The notes under the pieces are model-generated. The model saw only the letters and a program-made list of their open reading frames with translations, was not told the DNA's origin and made no database searches. The translations under genes were made by a program, and so were the position numbers. Positions 23,913-32,585 of a stretch of DNA of 44,483 nt are shown in pieces; position 1 is the first letter of the stretch; each line of letters starts with the position of its first letter. The DNA lies in NCBI GenBank assembly GCA_944322555.1, contig CALUPJ010000065.1, positions 1 to 44,483 on the forward strand, in the 5' to 3' direction. This DNA comes from Candidatus Gastranaerophilales bacterium (GTDB lineage Bacteria; Cyanobacteriota; Vampirovibrionia; Gastranaerophilales; Gastranaerophilaceae).

Positions 23913-25151
23913 ATGAAAGAATTTTTTAATGATTATGTACAATCTCTTGAAACTTATATAATGTTTCGTATTAAAGAAACAGTGGCCAGAATTACGCCGG
24001 AATTAACGGCAAAAGGAAGAGCCCCGATTAATTTATCTATGGGGGCTCCGACTGCAACTCCGCCTAAATTGTTAATTGACAGTCTTAAGCAGGCGCTGGA
24101 CGAGCAGGGTATTCATACATATTCAACTCCGAAAGGTGAAGCTTATTTCCGTGAAGCTGTTGCCAAACGTATGAAAAGCAGGTTTAATGTGAATTTAAAT
24201 CCGGCAACAGAAATATTCTCTCTTATAGGTTCAAAAGAAGGGCTTGCAAATTTTATAAGAGTAATTATCAATCCTTCAACTGATATAAAAGAAAAAGAAA
24301 TTGTAATGGTGCCTGACCCGGGCTACGCTTCGTACGGAGAAATGGTGAAAGTTTCCGGCGGGCTTGCATATCCTGTGCCGTTAACACCCGAAAATAATTT
24401 TATGCCTGACCTGGAAGAGGTTTGGAATGAATTTTTAAAGAAAGGTTACAACCCTAAAAAAGTAAAGGCATTGCTTATAAACTATCCGAACAATCCGCTC
24501 GGAGCAACTGCAACGAGAGAATATTTGCAAAGTGTTGTGGATTTTTGCAAAAAACATCATATTCTTTTAATGTCAGATGCCGCTTATACTGAGATGTATT
24601 TCAAGCCGGAGTTGAAACCTATGAGTATTTTGGAACTTGAAGGCGCAAAGGATATCGCTGTTGAGTTTTTCAGTTTTTCAAAACCGTATGCAATGACAGG
24701 TTGGCGTTTGGGCTGGATTTGCGGAAACGAAGAAGCCGTAAAAATATTCGGAAAACTTAAATCCACCCTTGATTCAGGCTTGTTTAAGGCTTTGCAGAAA
24801 GCAGGCTCTGTAATACTAAACTCTAAAGAGGGTGATGAATATATAGAGAATGCAAATAAAGTGTTTAAGAAAAATCAGGAAATACTTGTTAAAGGCCTTA
24901 AAGAAGAACTTGGCTGGGGAGATTTTAACGTACCTGATGCAACGTTCTATCTCTGGCTTCCGATACCTCCGAGATATAAATCTTCGGTAGAGTTTACGGA
25001 CGAGCTTATGGAAAAGTCTGGTATCGTTGTTGTTCCGGGTGATGCATTTGGTGAATACGGCAAAGGATATTTCCGTGTATCAATTGTATGTCCTGAAGAA
25101 CAAATTAGAGAAGCAATTCAGCGAATGAAAAAAGACGGCTTTTGCTACTAG
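23913..25151 (+). CDS. class I/II PLP-dependent aminotransferase
   Basis: In this 412-residue protein the PLP site is SFSKPYAMTGWRLGW, with Lys257 forming the Schiff base. INYPNNPLGA (about 189-198), SDAAYTEMY (221-229) and PDPGYASYGE (135-143) give the Asn, Asp/Tyr and Tyr cofactor contacts. This is the fold of aspartate-type and LL-diaminopimelate aminotransferases. The length fits DapL as well as AspC, and I cannot decide between them by eye. It is preceded by a Shine-Dalgarno-masking hairpin, so translation may respond to a signal or temperature. Confidence 0.88.
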   Translation: MKEFFNDYVQSLETYIMFRIKETVARITPELTAKGRAPINLSMGAPTATPPKLLIDSLKQALDEQGIHTYSTPKGEAYFREAVAKRMKSRFNVNLNPATEIFSLIGSKEGLANFIRVIINPSTDIKEKEIVMVPDPGYASYGEMVKVSGGLAYPVPLTPENNFMPDLEEVWNEFLKKGYNPKKVKALLINYPNNPLGATATREYLQSVVDFCKKHHILLMSDAAYTEMYFKPELKPMSILELEGAKDIAVEFFSFSKPYAMTGWRLGWICGNEEAVKIFGKLKSTLDSGLFKALQKAGSVILNSKEGDEYIENANKVFKKNQEILVKGLKEELGWGDFNVPDATFYLWLPIPPRYKSSVEFTDELMEKSGIVVVPGDAFGEYGKGYFRVSIVCPEEQIREAIQRMKKDGFCY

Positions 25152-25184
25152 CAAAAAAAAATATTTTTGGGTTTATAAATCAAT

Positions 25185-25850
25185 ATGAATATAAATCCGA
25201 TTTTTAGTGAACAATCAAGAGTTAATTTTCAGTCGACGTATCCTGTAGTACATTGGGTTGCAGAAACAAACGGGAGTTATGCGCCGGTTGTAACCAATGA
25301 TTTAATACGAAAACTGCAGCAAAAGCTGGTGCGGGCATTAAATAAACGTAATGATGTGCAATCTGATACAATAACCGGAGTAAAAGAGTATTTAAAGCAT
25401 TCAGATACGGACTTTTCCAATATACCCCGTGTACGCTCTTTTTATGACAGATTGGCGTCAGGTTTTTTTACACCCTCTGCATATATGATTACGGGTAAAG
25501 ATGTGGCCTTATTTGAAGATACGCTGGGGCGGGAGATTGGGCGTGAGAAAGGTTATGCGCGTGATATATTGGGAACCCCATATTCTGCAGAAGCATTGAG
25601 TGCGATACAGACATATAAGATAAAAGGTCTGCAGTTTGTAAAAGAAAAAAAACGTTTAATAAAAGATAAAACCGGGGAACCTTGCTCTTTACATACGAAA
25701 TTTGAAACGGTTCGCAGTAAGAGCGGAAAAATTAAAGACTATCGGTTGGTAGATGTAAGATTTATGCCGGACAAGGGAGATAACAGTCCGTTGGAAAGAT
25801 ATCGCAAATACATGACAAATACTAATATGAAATCGAAAGATAAAAAATAG
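25185..25850 (+). CDS. unknown protein with N-terminal VNFQ motif
   Basis: This 221-residue protein starts MNINPIFSEQSRVNFQSTY. It has alternating charged helices, DNLIRKLQQKLVRALNKRN-like stretches near 40-60 and basic C-terminal residues ending in KSKDKK. There is no signal peptide, membrane span or recognised domain. It lies 33 bases after the aminotransferase and may share its transcript; the ribosome site is weak. The start resembles those of the 6017, 6917 and 26290 proteins. Confidence 0.55.
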   Translation: MNINPIFSEQSRVNFQSTYPVVHWVAETNGSYAPVVTNDLIRKLQQKLVRALNKRNDVQSDTITGVKEYLKHSDTDFSNIPRVRSFYDRLASGFFTPSAYMITGKDVALFEDTLGREIGREKGYARDILGTPYSAEALSAIQTYKIKGLQFVKEKKRLIKDKTGEPCSLHTKFETVRSKSGKIKDYRLVDVRFMPDKGDNSPLERYRKYMTNTNMKSKDKK

Positions 25851-25926
25851 TTTTGCAGTTAATATATTTAAAATTTTACCCACTTGCAATAAAAAAATCA
25901 GCATGTATCATGAGAATATCGCATAT

Positions 25927-26001
25927 GCGGGGGTAATTCAGTGGTAGAATGCCTCCTTGCCAAGGAGGATGTCGCGAGTTCGAGCCTCGTCTCCCGCTCC
26001 A
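25927..26001 (+). tRNA. tRNA-Gly (anticodon GCC)
   Basis: A 75-nt tRNA. The acceptor GCGGGGG pairs with CTCCCGC (one G-U pair), followed by discriminator T and an encoded CCA. The anticodon loop TTGCCAA on the perfect stem CCTCC/GGAGG gives GCC. The T-arm is GCGAG TTCGAGC CTCGT. Confidence 0.95.
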
Positions 26002-26014
26002 TTTAAAAAAACAG

Positions 26015-26052
26015 TATCCACAGACCATTTAGGAAAGTGGATAATTTTTTTT
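26015..26052 (+). terminator. Rho-independent terminator of tRNA-Gly
   Basis: TATCCAC (26015-26021) pairs with GTGGATA (26037-26043), followed by a run of eight T. The rest of the 26053-26289 gap is AT-rich; a TTGACA at 26243-26248 lacks a well-spaced -10 box. Confidence 0.75.
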
Positions 26053-26289
26053 ATCAGGCAGTGTTTTTTCTGTTCTCACATTTTGCTCACATTTTTAGAA
26101 AAACTATAAAAAATGTAAAAGATATAAAATATTCAAAATTAGAAGGTTTGGCTAAAACTCCTTAATATTAAATATTTTTAGCAAATTTGTAAAAAATAAG
26201 CTAGGGTATTTGTTGTATGGTATCAGAGAAAAAATATTTTTTTTGACAGGATTACCGCAAAAAATTTTTTTATATGTTTTATTAAGATT

Positions 26290-27396
26290 ATGTATAGCAA
26301 TGCAACGAATAATATAAATTTCGGACTAAGAATCAGGCTTTCAGATAAAGGTCTTTTGAATCTTCCGCAAAAGACTGATATCTTATATTCTTCAACCCCA
26401 TTTGATTTTTTCTATAAAGAATCAAAAAGCAAAAAGGGGCTGGATATTTTATCCGGAAAAATCAGAGCACTAATTCGTAAAGAATTAGCGAATAATACTA
26501 ATTCGGAGCTAAAGAAAAATTTACTGAGATTCAGTTATAAGTGTGCTAATAAACTAAGAACACTGGCGACCAAACTTTTAATATTAGAACATTTAAAGCC
26601 TTTTTATGATTCTTTTAGGCTTATTAGAAGTATAACGCCTTCTTCTTCTAAATATATTGAAGAATGGGCTAAAATGGGTAATTCAATACACAACAAATTT
26701 ATTGATATGAATATAGAAAATGGCAGCATTGAGAAAATTGCTAAGTCTTGCGAACCGCATATTTTTCTTATGAACCATGAAAATCCCGAGAAAGATAAGT
26801 TTATTTATCCGATTTTTAATTCTTTTTTGAATTATGCATATACAGCGTACGGCAAGCAATATGAATGTCCGCGCCCTAACATTATAGTAAGTAAAAATGT
26901 TTTAAAATTAGTAAATAAAAAATTTAGAGCGATATATCAAAAAATGGGACTTATATCAGTCGATGCATCTCCGGATAGAAGGAATTTTAAAGAAAATGTA
27001 ATGCCTATAAAGTACGTTATAGAGAAATTTATTCAAAAACGTTGTAATTTGTTTGTTTTTCCGGAGGGTAATAATTCTATTTATAAAAATAAATCGTTGA
27101 AAGAAAAATTTCAGCCTGGTGTTGCCAAAATAATAAAAAGTATTTTAGATATTAACGGAACTGTACGAATAGTTCCGTTGGGCTTATCTTATAAACAAGA
27201 GAAGGGTAATATGGGGTCTATATATATAGGTAAAACAATAACAATGTATCAAAAGGAGAATAAGATATATTATTTATTGGGAGAAAGTGAAGAACAAGTT
27301 TTATGTAATTCTAATACAAGAGAAGTAACGCCGAATATTAAAAAAATTTTATGCGGAGAGCTAGAAAATAATATAATATTAAGTCAGTTGGAATAA
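26290..27396 (+). CDS. PlsC-like acyltransferase with N-terminal NFG motif
   Basis: This 368-residue protein has the lysophosphatidate acyltransferase-like core: an MNHENPEKD block with His163 and Asp169 spaced by five rather than the usual four residues, FPEGNNS at 257-263, and VPLGLSY near 295-301. The residues 1-110 ahead of it are extra helical sequence with no membrane segment. The protein starts MYSNATNNINFGLRI, like the unknown motif-bearing proteins. It likely acylates a glycerol- or sugar-phosphate lipid at the inner membrane; the altered H-D spacing leaves catalysis uncertain. No Shine-Dalgarno sequence is visible. Confidence 0.75.
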   Translation: MYSNATNNINFGLRIRLSDKGLLNLPQKTDILYSSTPFDFFYKESKSKKGLDILSGKIRALIRKELANNTNSELKKNLLRFSYKCANKLRTLATKLLILEHLKPFYDSFRLIRSITPSSSKYIEEWAKMGNSIHNKFIDMNIENGSIEKIAKSCEPHIFLMNHENPEKDKFIYPIFNSFLNYAYTAYGKQYECPRPNIIVSKNVLKLVNKKFRAIYQKMGLISVDASPDRRNFKENVMPIKYVIEKFIQKRCNLFVFPEGNNSIYKNKSLKEKFQPGVAKIIKSILDINGTVRIVPLGLSYKQEKGNMGSIYIGKTITMYQKENKIYYLLGESEEQVLCNSNTREVTPNIKKILCGELENNIILSQLE

Positions 27397-27519
27397 TAAG
27401 TTATTATAACTTAGATTAGTATATGAAATAAGTGTGTTTATAATATCCATATATTGAAAAAACTTAATTGATAGTTTATACTGTGTTTACGCACATTGAT
27501 AAAATTTAAATACAAGGAT

Positions 27520-27660
27520 GTACCGGTCTTTGCCGTCTGCTTGGCGAGGATAATGCGCAAGCCGAACGCACAGAAGTGCGTGAGGTGCTGACGGGAAAAA
27601 CAGAGTCGTGTTGTTTTAGCAATACGGGCAGGTTTTTCGGGCGGAGCCGTCTTCACAAAA
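27520..27660. other. GC-richer unexplained segment before tmRNA
   Basis: The gap 27397-27673 contains no gene that I can support. About 27520-27660 is visibly richer in G and C than its surroundings and has a small hairpin CGCAC AGAA GTGCG. It may be an interspersed repeat or part of the tmRNA promoter region. Upstream, a short palindrome AAGTTAT/ATAACTT follows the PlsC-like gene. Confidence 0.4.
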
Positions 27661-27673
27661 ATATAAACGATAT

Positions 27674-28065
27674 GGGGATGTACTGGTTTTGACGCCGTGA
27701 TTGGTAGGTTCGGATTGCGAGTACGGGCGCTGTTCCCGTTTATCAACGAGCAAATAAATTAGACGCTAACAACGTTGTATCAATGGCTGATTACAGAGCA
27801 CAAAGACTCGCTGCTTAATAATAGCAGTTCAGCCCGTTCAGTCTGACCAGCTTGCCGTTTGGCTGAACGATAGTATGCAAGATGCAGTACGCAAATGATG
27901 GTATGCGTATCAAGATTTACCATTAAAGGTTAGGCTTCCGAAAAAAGTCTCTGGATTAATTCAGGTTATGTAACTTTCCATGTTAATCCGAGCCAATAAG
28001 TTACTAAACTCGTAGAAGTTCGCATTTATCCACGATGGACGCGGGTTCGACTCCCGCCATCTCCA
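27674..28065 (+). ncRNA. ssrA: tmRNA (tag ANNVVSMADYRAQRLAA)
   Basis: This 392-nt transfer-messenger RNA rescues stalled ribosomes. The acceptor GGGGATG (27674-27680) pairs with CATCTCC (28058-28064), with A at 28065 and no encoded CCA. The T-arm GCGGG TTCGACT CCCGC is perfect. The tag frame begins at GCT 27765 and ends with two stop codons at 27816-27821. The encoded 17-residue tag starts like cyanobacterial tags (ANN followed by hydrophobic residues) and ends LAA, the protease-recognised tail. Pseudoknot-type segments follow. Confidence 0.95.
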
Positions 28066-28072
28066 GTTTATG

Positions 28073-28099
28073 ACTTTTTCTTTTTAGCAAAGAAAAAGT
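28073..28099. repeat. perfect 11-bp hairpin after tmRNA
   Basis: ACTTTTTCTTT (28073-28083) and AAAGAAAAAGT (28089-28099) with loop TTAGC. It starts eight bases after the tmRNA end and likely acts as its terminator or 3' stabiliser, although the T-run after the stem is missing. Confidence 0.6.
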
Positions 28100-28280
28100 A
28101 ATCAAAAAGAAAATAACATATTGTCGGGTGACGTAAAAGACATTACACATTTTAATATAAACTTATTGTCACCCTCATAATTAAACTACCTGTTTGTTGC
28201 TAAAAAGGTTAGAGAATTTATTAATTACTTTTAGTTTGGCAGGGTATTTCATAAAGTCTGATTAAATAATTACATTTATA

Positions 28281-28432
28281 GAGATAGCCAAGGTGCAGGT
28301 CTTGCGCACTACCAAAACTACAAAATATGTGGTAGAATAAAAAAGTAGCGTTAGCGCAGTTGACTGTGCCGAAAAAATCCGAACCGTTGAGGATTTTTGA
28401 GAGGTAGCCAAAACGGAGGTTTTGCGCGCTAC
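28281..28432. repeat. two copies of a 32-bp repeat upstream of tRNA-Ala
   Basis: Copies at 28281-28312 and 28401-28432 match in 25 of 32 bases, mostly differing by transitions, and share TAGCCA and TTGCGC. Each is a weak hairpin. Between them lie the tRNA-Ala fragment (28348-28362) and an 8-bp hairpin AAAAATCC/GGATTTTT (28373-28380 with 28391-28398). The other bases of the 28100-28468 gap are AT-rich and hold no gene that I can see. Confidence 0.65.
28348..28362 (+). repeat. 15-base copy of the tRNA-Ala 5' region
   Basis: GCGTTAGCGCAGTTG here is identical to 28472-28486, bases 4-18 of the intact tRNA-Ala. It continues into unrelated sequence. CAACTGC at 28434-28440 repeats its end in inverted orientation, so the fragment bounds a hairpin-bearing element. 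Confidence 0.7.
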
Positions 28433-28468
28433 GCAACTGCATACAATTGAAAATCGAATATATACTAA

Positions 28469-28541
28469 GGGGCGTTAGCGCAGTTGGTAGCGCACGACAC
28501 TGGCAGTGTCGGGGTCAGGGGTTCGAATCCCCTACGCTCCA
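28469..28541 (+). tRNA. tRNA-Ala (anticodon GGC)
   Basis: A 73-nt tRNA with acceptor GGGGCGT/ACGCTCC, discriminator A and no encoded CCA. The anticodon loop CTGGCAG on the stem CGACA/TGTCG gives GGC. The T-arm AGGGG TTCGAAT CCCCT is perfect. Confidence 0.95.
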
Positions 28542-28552
28542 AATTTTACAAC

Positions 28553-28574
28553 AAGAGCCGTAAAGGCTCTTTTT
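28553..28574 (+). terminator. Rho-independent terminator of tRNA-Ala
   Basis: AAGAGCC (28553-28559), loop GTAAA, GGCTCTT (28565-28571), then TTT. It also separates the tRNA from the convergent usher gene. Confidence 0.85.
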
Positions 28575-28613
28575 AGTGGCTTTTTTTAATATTTATTTTG
28601 CTAATAGAAGATT

Positions 28614-31349
28614 TTAATAGCATTTATAAATCAGGTCCTGATTTTGAAACTCCGCAAATTCTTTATAAATATAGGGAATATCAATTGTAATTTCACCTTT
28701 TTCGTTGTCGGGTGTCAGGTTATAATCATTGATAAAACTTTTGTCAAGAGCAATTTTGTATCTGCCGGGAGAAATCCCCGAAAAATAATAATTTCCCAAA
28801 TTATCGACCGTAGAATATGCAATTTCGCAGCCTTCTTCATCAAATAAACTGACAATAAAATCATTAACTGGCATTTTCCTTTCAAAATCATCCTCAATTA
28901 GCAGTTTGCCGGAGATATTACCGACGGTACTTTTGAGCGGGAATTCGACACGGGTTGTTTTCCCAGATTCTACAAAAATAGCTTGTTTCAAATCTGTTTC
29001 GGGTGACAGATTTGCATGAAGATTATCACCGTCAAGTTTTACTTCATGATATCCTTTTTCCACATTTTGAAGCGGACAAAATCCGCTTCTTTTGGTTTTT
29101 ATGGAATGGCTTTTCCAGGAAACGGTTATAGGAACATTGGCTACTTTTATATCATCTTTATCAAAGATTTTATTTTTGTTTTTGTCTATATAGGCCGCTA
29201 TTTCAACAAAACCTTCATTAGGTGAAATTGTACCTATTGATTGCAGTCCGTTATCAGAAAAAGCAAATGTATCGTTAAATGTAAAATTAATTGAGTGGCG
29301 TGCATTGGACGGTATGTACATGTTGTTGAACATATAACCCATGGCGGTATTATATTGGTAATTAAGACTTATAATCATTCCCGTTTTAGTACGGTAACCC
29401 AGAGCTATGTTGTATGTAAAGCCTCCGTCAAGTCCCTGATACTTATATCCGGTACCGAGTGCAAGAAGTATTCTTTTAAACTCCGGAAATTTATAGTTCA
29501 CTTTTACCATATTGTAATCATTTTTTGCACTGCCGGTTTCATAATTGACCGTTTCGTGTCCGAGAGATAAAACTCCTTTATTTTGGGAAAGTCTCAGATT
29601 TGAGTTAACATATATTGTATTATATGTACTTTTATAACCGTTTGAATAGCTTGAAGAGGAATTGTATTCGGTATTATAAGCATTACCCATGTATCCGGCT
29701 TCCAGAGAAAGTTTTGAATTAATGTTTTTAGACGCGTTCAAGTTGTAATAATAGTTAAGATTATGTCCCGTGCTGTTTTCTCCGTATCTAAGATTACCGT
29801 TAAATCTTAGTTTTGCGAAATCGAAAAGATTGGCTCCCGCATTTAAGTGAGCTTCGTCGAAAGTTGTTATTCCTCCGGCATATCTTTGGTCAAGGTTAGA
29901 AAGGTAACGCGTATAGCGTATATTTGTATTAAATTTTTCTCTTGAATAGTTATATACGGTTTCGGCACCGAGCCTGTCACAAATAAACCCCGAGTCGGAG
30001 CCTGCAACGTAATAATCGGGAGACTGCTGATAGAGTCTCATTTTAAGAGTCGAGTTTTTGTAATCAAAAATATTTTCGAGAGACAATGAGTATCCGGGGG
30101 AATAGTTTGCGGTATTATAGTTGAAATCACGCATCAGAGAGACTCCGGCGAGTGCATTTAATTTATAAAACTCGTTTTTATAAAGGCTGAGTGTATTAAT
30201 AAAACTCACACCTTCCATTGTATTAGGGTTTCGGTAAACTCCGGAGGAGAGGATTGAGTAATCAAAATTTGTAAAAATTGCATTGTTATTTTTTTGAATA
30301 ATTTTGTCGTAAATGATTTTTGTATCAAGACTCATTTTGTCTGTAAGTCCGTATTCTCTGCGTCCTCCTGCAACTAATTTTTTAGACGTCATTTGATAAA
30401 TATATCCGTTCGAGCTGAAAAGACGGTTGTTAAATCCAGAAATTCCGGCAAAAATACGCTTTCTGCTTTCTCCTTTTTTAAGCTCATATTTATTTTCTCT
30501 CTTTTCGTATTCGTTATAGTCGGAAAGCTGTGCTCCTATAAGCATTGTTCCTATAGAATTGTAATTGTCTCTGAATCCTGATACCTGACCGAGTTCGTAA
30601 AAATATTTATCACGCAATTTGTTTTTGTATGTAAAACTTAAGCCTCCAAAGGAGAAAAACTGTTGTGTATAGTTATTTGTATTAAAATTCAGTGCGTAAT
30701 CTCCACCGTATAATTTCCCTTTGAGACTCATTCTTGTATTGTTATTAAACATTACATTGTTTTGGATTGAATTCAGATAAACCTGTTTCGTGGAATCATT
30801 CATCATAGAATTATTGAGTTCCAGAGTATCAAAAGAGATTTTGCCTTTTTCTTTCGGCTGTAGAATATTTTTATCTTCCTTTTTTTTCTCTGAAATATTT
30901 TCAGATTTTTGATTTATATATTTGTTAAAAATATTTACGCATAAGGAACTTGTATCAATTGCTACAATTGAATTAAAAATGTTTTCTGCCGCATCTTTGT
31001 CAATAAAAAATTCATCGGCTTCAATAATTCCATCTTTTTGAAATTTTACACTTTCGGTTATTTTTTTATTATTTGAAAATACTCCTTTTTTGTTAACAAT
31101 TATATTTTGGTTTTCAAAATTTAAAAAATCGGCTTCTTTTTTTGAATGATTTACATTTACGGGTAAATTAAAGATTTTAGCAATCTGTTTAACCGGAATA
31201 TATATATTGTCGGAAACGGTTAGGATTTCGATATCATACTGCTCGTTTTCATTAAGACAGAGATTTGTTATTGTAGTTTGTTCAGTACGGGCAAATGCGG
31301 TGCAAAAACTGTTGATAATTAAAAATACCAATATGATAAAAATTCGCAT
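28614..31349 (-). CDS. usher-like outer-membrane beta-barrel protein
   Basis: This 911-residue protein has a signal peptide (1-20). Residues 30-120 form a small domain (YDIEILTVSDNIYIPVKQIAKIF) like the N-terminal part of archaic or CS1-type ushers. Residues about 180-700 are a long run of amphipathic strands with Tyr, Asn and Gly, typical of a large barrel. The C-terminus carries two Ig-like/SdrD-B-like domains (VANVPITVSWKSHSIKTKR, then VEFPLKST and GISPGRYKIALDKS). By context it secretes and assembles the two subunits. Its ATG overlaps the stop of the preceding subunit (ATGA). Family membership is inferred from architecture, not from a diagnostic motif. Confidence 0.65.
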   Translation of the reverse strand: MRIFIILVFLIINSFCTAFARTEQTTITNLCLNENEQYDIEILTVSDNIYIPVKQIAKIFNLPVNVNHSKKEADFLNFENQNIIVNKKGVFSNNKKITESVKFQKDGIIEADEFFIDKDAAENIFNSIVAIDTSSLCVNIFNKYINQKSENISEKKKEDKNILQPKEKGKISFDTLELNNSMMNDSTKQVYLNSIQNNVMFNNNTRMSLKGKLYGGDYALNFNTNNYTQQFFSFGGLSFTYKNKLRDKYFYELGQVSGFRDNYNSIGTMLIGAQLSDYNEYEKRENKYELKKGESRKRIFAGISGFNNRLFSSNGYIYQMTSKKLVAGGRREYGLTDKMSLDTKIIYDKIIQKNNNAIFTNFDYSILSSGVYRNPNTMEGVSFINTLSLYKNEFYKLNALAGVSLMRDFNYNTANYSPGYSLSLENIFDYKNSTLKMRLYQQSPDYYVAGSDSGFICDRLGAETVYNYSREKFNTNIRYTRYLSNLDQRYAGGITTFDEAHLNAGANLFDFAKLRFNGNLRYGENSTGHNLNYYYNLNASKNINSKLSLEAGYMGNAYNTEYNSSSSYSNGYKSTYNTIYVNSNLRLSQNKGVLSLGHETVNYETGSAKNDYNMVKVNYKFPEFKRILLALGTGYKYQGLDGGFTYNIALGYRTKTGMIISLNYQYNTAMGYMFNNMYIPSNARHSINFTFNDTFAFSDNGLQSIGTISPNEGFVEIAAYIDKNKNKIFDKDDIKVANVPITVSWKSHSIKTKRSGFCPLQNVEKGYHEVKLDGDNLHANLSPETDLKQAIFVESGKTTRVEFPLKSTVGNISGKLLIEDDFERKMPVNDFIVSLFDEEGCEIAYSTVDNLGNYYFSGISPGRYKIALDKSFINDYNLTPDNEKGEITIDIPYIYKEFAEFQNQDLIYKCY

Positions 31350-31957
31350 CAGGGTTTCCTGTAAATATTCAGAGTGACTGCGGCTTCATAAACACCTGCG
31401 TTGTCTTCGCTTACGGAATATGTATTTCTGAGCGGAGTATTGCCGATGGTCTGAATTATGTTCATATCCTGTTCCCCTCCGCTTAAAATCTGACAACAGA
31501 GTCCGCCGTTATAATTTATTGGTTTAATATCAAACGGGGAGTTGTTTATTACGGGATATGCAATAATATTTGGATTTGCATCCGGAGTTCCGGATTCTAT
31601 ATCAGCAGCAGCGGTAGTATCGGGCAAATGTTCTTTATTTCCAAGCATCAGGTATAAATTGTCATTGTTCAAAACATAAGCATTTTTTATTCCGCCGAGA
31701 GTTTCTAAACTGCTTGAGAGTATAAAATCATAGGTATTGTCATCGCCGTTCGTCTTGATGTTAAATATGGCTTCTAAGCCCGATTGATATCCATTTTGCG
31801 GGTTGATTCCGCTGTTGTTTTTAGATGAAGTCATGGTTTTTACGACAGCGGATGAAGGCACTATGAGTGTTAAGCGGCTTTCCATTACGGCAGTACCGAA
31901 ACAAATCGGTACTTGCAGTAATGTTAAGAAAAAAGTAAAGATAAGTTTATTTTTCAT
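31349..31957 (-). CDS. pilin-like subunit 2 of the chaperone-usher-like operon
   Basis: The product is 202 residues from the ATG at 31957; upstream in-frame codons read back into the preceding gene and lack a ribosome site. A signal peptide precedes ICFGTAV. The mature part shares AADIESG, IIAYPVI and the C-terminal DNAGVYEAAVTLNI with the 31968 protein, so the two are paralogues. A Cys-Cys pair (CCQIL) is unique to this copy. Likely a structural or tip subunit with a beta-sandwich fold. Confidence 0.7.
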   Translation of the reverse strand: MKNKLIFTFFLTLLQVPICFGTAVMESRLTLIVPSSAVVKTMTSSKNNSGINPQNGYQSGLEAIFNIKTNGDDNTYDFILSSSLETLGGIKNAYVLNNDNLYLMLGNKEHLPDTTAAADIESGTPDANPNIIAYPVINNSPFDIKPINYNGGLCCQILSGGEQDMNIIQTIGNTPLRNTYSVSEDNAGVYEAAVTLNIYRKP

Positions 31958-31967
31958 CTGGAATAAC

Positions 31968-32576
31968 CTATGTTGTTGTATCCGTAAGTGTAACGTGGGC
32001 TTCATAAACGCCTGCATTGTCATCAAAAGAATATGTTGTCGAATCTACGGATGATGAAATAGTTGTTGTTGCAGTGGTTATACCGGGGCTGACCTTAAAT
32101 TCATATTGATTTTTACCGTCGTTATATTGCGGTTCAACTGTTGTTGCTCCCGTAATTTCAACGCCGGAAACAGGATATGCGATTGCATTTGCGTTATTTG
32201 ACGGAATAGCCGTTCCCGTTCTTATATCTGCCAGAGCGGAGCTTGTCGGTTTTTTTGTTGTGTTGGTTAAAATAACATATACTGTCCCGGCTTTTTTAAA
32301 GAAGGCTTTTTCCGGTCCGTTTTCGGTATCGGCTTTAGCTGTCAAATATAAATCTACATTATCATTTGCCCTTATTGTAAATACCGAGGAAAATCCCGTA
32401 TCAAGATTACCTGTTGCAGGATCGATTGTTTTTGTCTGAATATCTGTTTCTGCTTTGATATCGACAAAAGGTGCAAGAGTTGCACGCAAAATCTGCGTGT
32501 CGAAAGTTTCTGCATGTGCGCAGATACAGGAAGCGCACAGAACCAGCATTGAAGTGAAAAATTTTGTTTTGTTCAT
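31968..32576 (-). CDS. pilin-like subunit 1 of the chaperone-usher-like operon
   Basis: This 202-residue protein has AAGGAGA before the ATG. A signal peptide ends near CAHAE. The mature protein is Thr-rich with LYLTAKADT, VYVILTNTTKKP, NAIAYPVSG and DNAGVYEAHVTLTDTT, the features shared with the 31349 and 9101 proteins. It has the strand pattern expected of an SCPU/CS1-like fibre subunit. It lies 9 bases after the chaperone gene. Probably the major subunit, but this is inference. Confidence 0.7.
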   Translation of the reverse strand: MNKTKFFTSMLVLCASCICAHAETFDTQILRATLAPFVDIKAETDIQTKTIDPATGNLDTGFSSVFTIRANDNVDLYLTAKADTENGPEKAFFKKAGTVYVILTNTTKKPTSSALADIRTGTAIPSNNANAIAYPVSGVEITGATTVEPQYNDGKNQYEFKVSPGITTATTTISSSVDSTTYSFDDNAGVYEAHVTLTDTTT

Positions 32577-32585
32577 GGTTTCTCC

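Noticed and set aside
26243-26276. TTGACA before the PlsC-like gene as a promoter
   Set aside because: No -10 box at 15-19 bases spacing; TATATG lies 22 bases away.
27438-27746. minus-strand 102-residue frame before tmRNA
   Set aside because: It overlaps the tmRNA 5' end, has no ribosome site and reads like non-coding repeat sequence.
28130-28185. 7-bp inverted repeat GGGTGAC/GTCACCC after tmRNA
   Set aside because: About 40 bases of loop and no other support; likely chance.
28221-28442. minus-strand 73-residue frame with two similar segments
   Set aside because: The similarity comes from the 32-bp DNA repeats; the frame crosses a tRNA fragment and a hairpin.
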